Part shown: piece after piece, positions 63,994 through 64,000 of the stretch
Position numbering within the stretch: the first letter of the stretch is position 1
Layout: every line of letters starts with the position of its first letter
Assembly: GCF_021130785.1 (NCBI RefSeq)
Contig: NC_060208.1
Span: 54,540,501 to 54,604,500, forward strand
Source of the DNA: Homalodisca vitripennis
Lineage: Eukaryota > Arthropoda > Insecta > Hemiptera > Cicadellidae
Length of the DNA: 64,000 nt
Direction of reading: 5' to 3'
Notes under the pieces: model-generated
What the model saw: the letters and a program-made list of their open reading frames with translations, nothing else
What the model was told of the DNA's origin: nothing
The model's database searches: none
Made by a program: the position numbers and the translations under genes

Positions 63994-64000
63994 AAATATA

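Larger units (their letters stand above)
62455..64000 (+). repeat. Dispersed repeat family R1, short copy (runs off the window)
   Basis: 62565 onward matches base 1 onward, 62750-62880 matches about 560-690, and 63153-64000 matches 3378-4250. The part before 62565 matches 16618-16720 and shows what lies just left of the window in the first copy. It lacks the Helitron-like and M insertions of the first copy, and has a CT tract at the point where the last homology block begins. Confidence 0.75.

Overview
The window is AT-rich (roughly two thirds A+T by eye) eukaryotic DNA with no bacterial gene organisation. There are no operons, no long ORFs with conserved products, and no ribosomal RNA. The relics are degenerate non-LTR retrotransposons with Jockey/CR1-like reverse transcriptase motifs, a Penelope-like element with a GIY-YIG domain, Helitron-like elements, TIR elements, long microsatellites and four families of tandem repeats. 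This points to a repeat-rich arthropod genome, most likely an insect. I lean towards a hemipteran from the look of the repeats, but that is an impression and not a demonstrated assignment.

Layout. 1-4.25 kb is a long copy of a dispersed repeat (family R1). It carries an inserted Helitron-like element (1055-2538) and a modular repeat (2655-3240), and it ends in a small ORF behind a TATA box. A shorter copy of R1 closes the window (62.45-64.0 kb), and fragments lie at 16.6 and 23.4 kb. 9.7-12.0 kb is a decayed LINE with an ORF1 esterase-like fragment, reverse transcriptase and 3' tail. 13.3-13.9 kb is an old tandem array. 17.1-19.5 kb is a striking 30-copy, 76/82-bp minisatellite. 20.3-22.7 kb and 24.9-25.6 kb hold more LINE fragments on both strands. 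22.8-23.15 kb has two tRNA-like hairpins. 33.7-35.3 kb is a 145-bp AC tract followed by a 1.39-kb Helitron-like element. 37.5-38.55 kb is a ~181-bp array with two monomer types. 40.35-41.17 kb is a 74/76-bp satellite that ends close to a CT tract. 42.2-42.9 kb is a LINE fragment on the minus strand. 46.5-47.7 kb is a transposase-like pseudogene. 50.0-51.7 kb holds two TIR elements. 53.2-54.1 kb is the Penelope-like relic. 56.0-56.9 kb is another Helitron-like element. 61.16-61.53 kb is a 75-bp repeat inside a 211-codon ORF.

Host genes. I find no convincing complete gene. The best host-exon candidate is 49322-49468 on the plus strand: 147 nt, symmetric phase 1-1, GC-richer than its surroundings, with a good donor. 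A weaker candidate is a signal-peptide-like first exon at 29095-29153. The window therefore looks intergenic or intronic and dominated by mobile elements and their decay products.

No new biological system is demonstrated. The observations most worth checking are the 82-bp Z-DNA-prone minisatellite, the 76-bp satellite that appears to have grown from one module of a dispersed repeat, the two-type 181-bp array next to a Helitron-like end, the tRNA-like element with an extended hairpin whose second copy has one arm inverted, the small ORF kept open in three R1 copies, and the phase 1-1 exon candidate.
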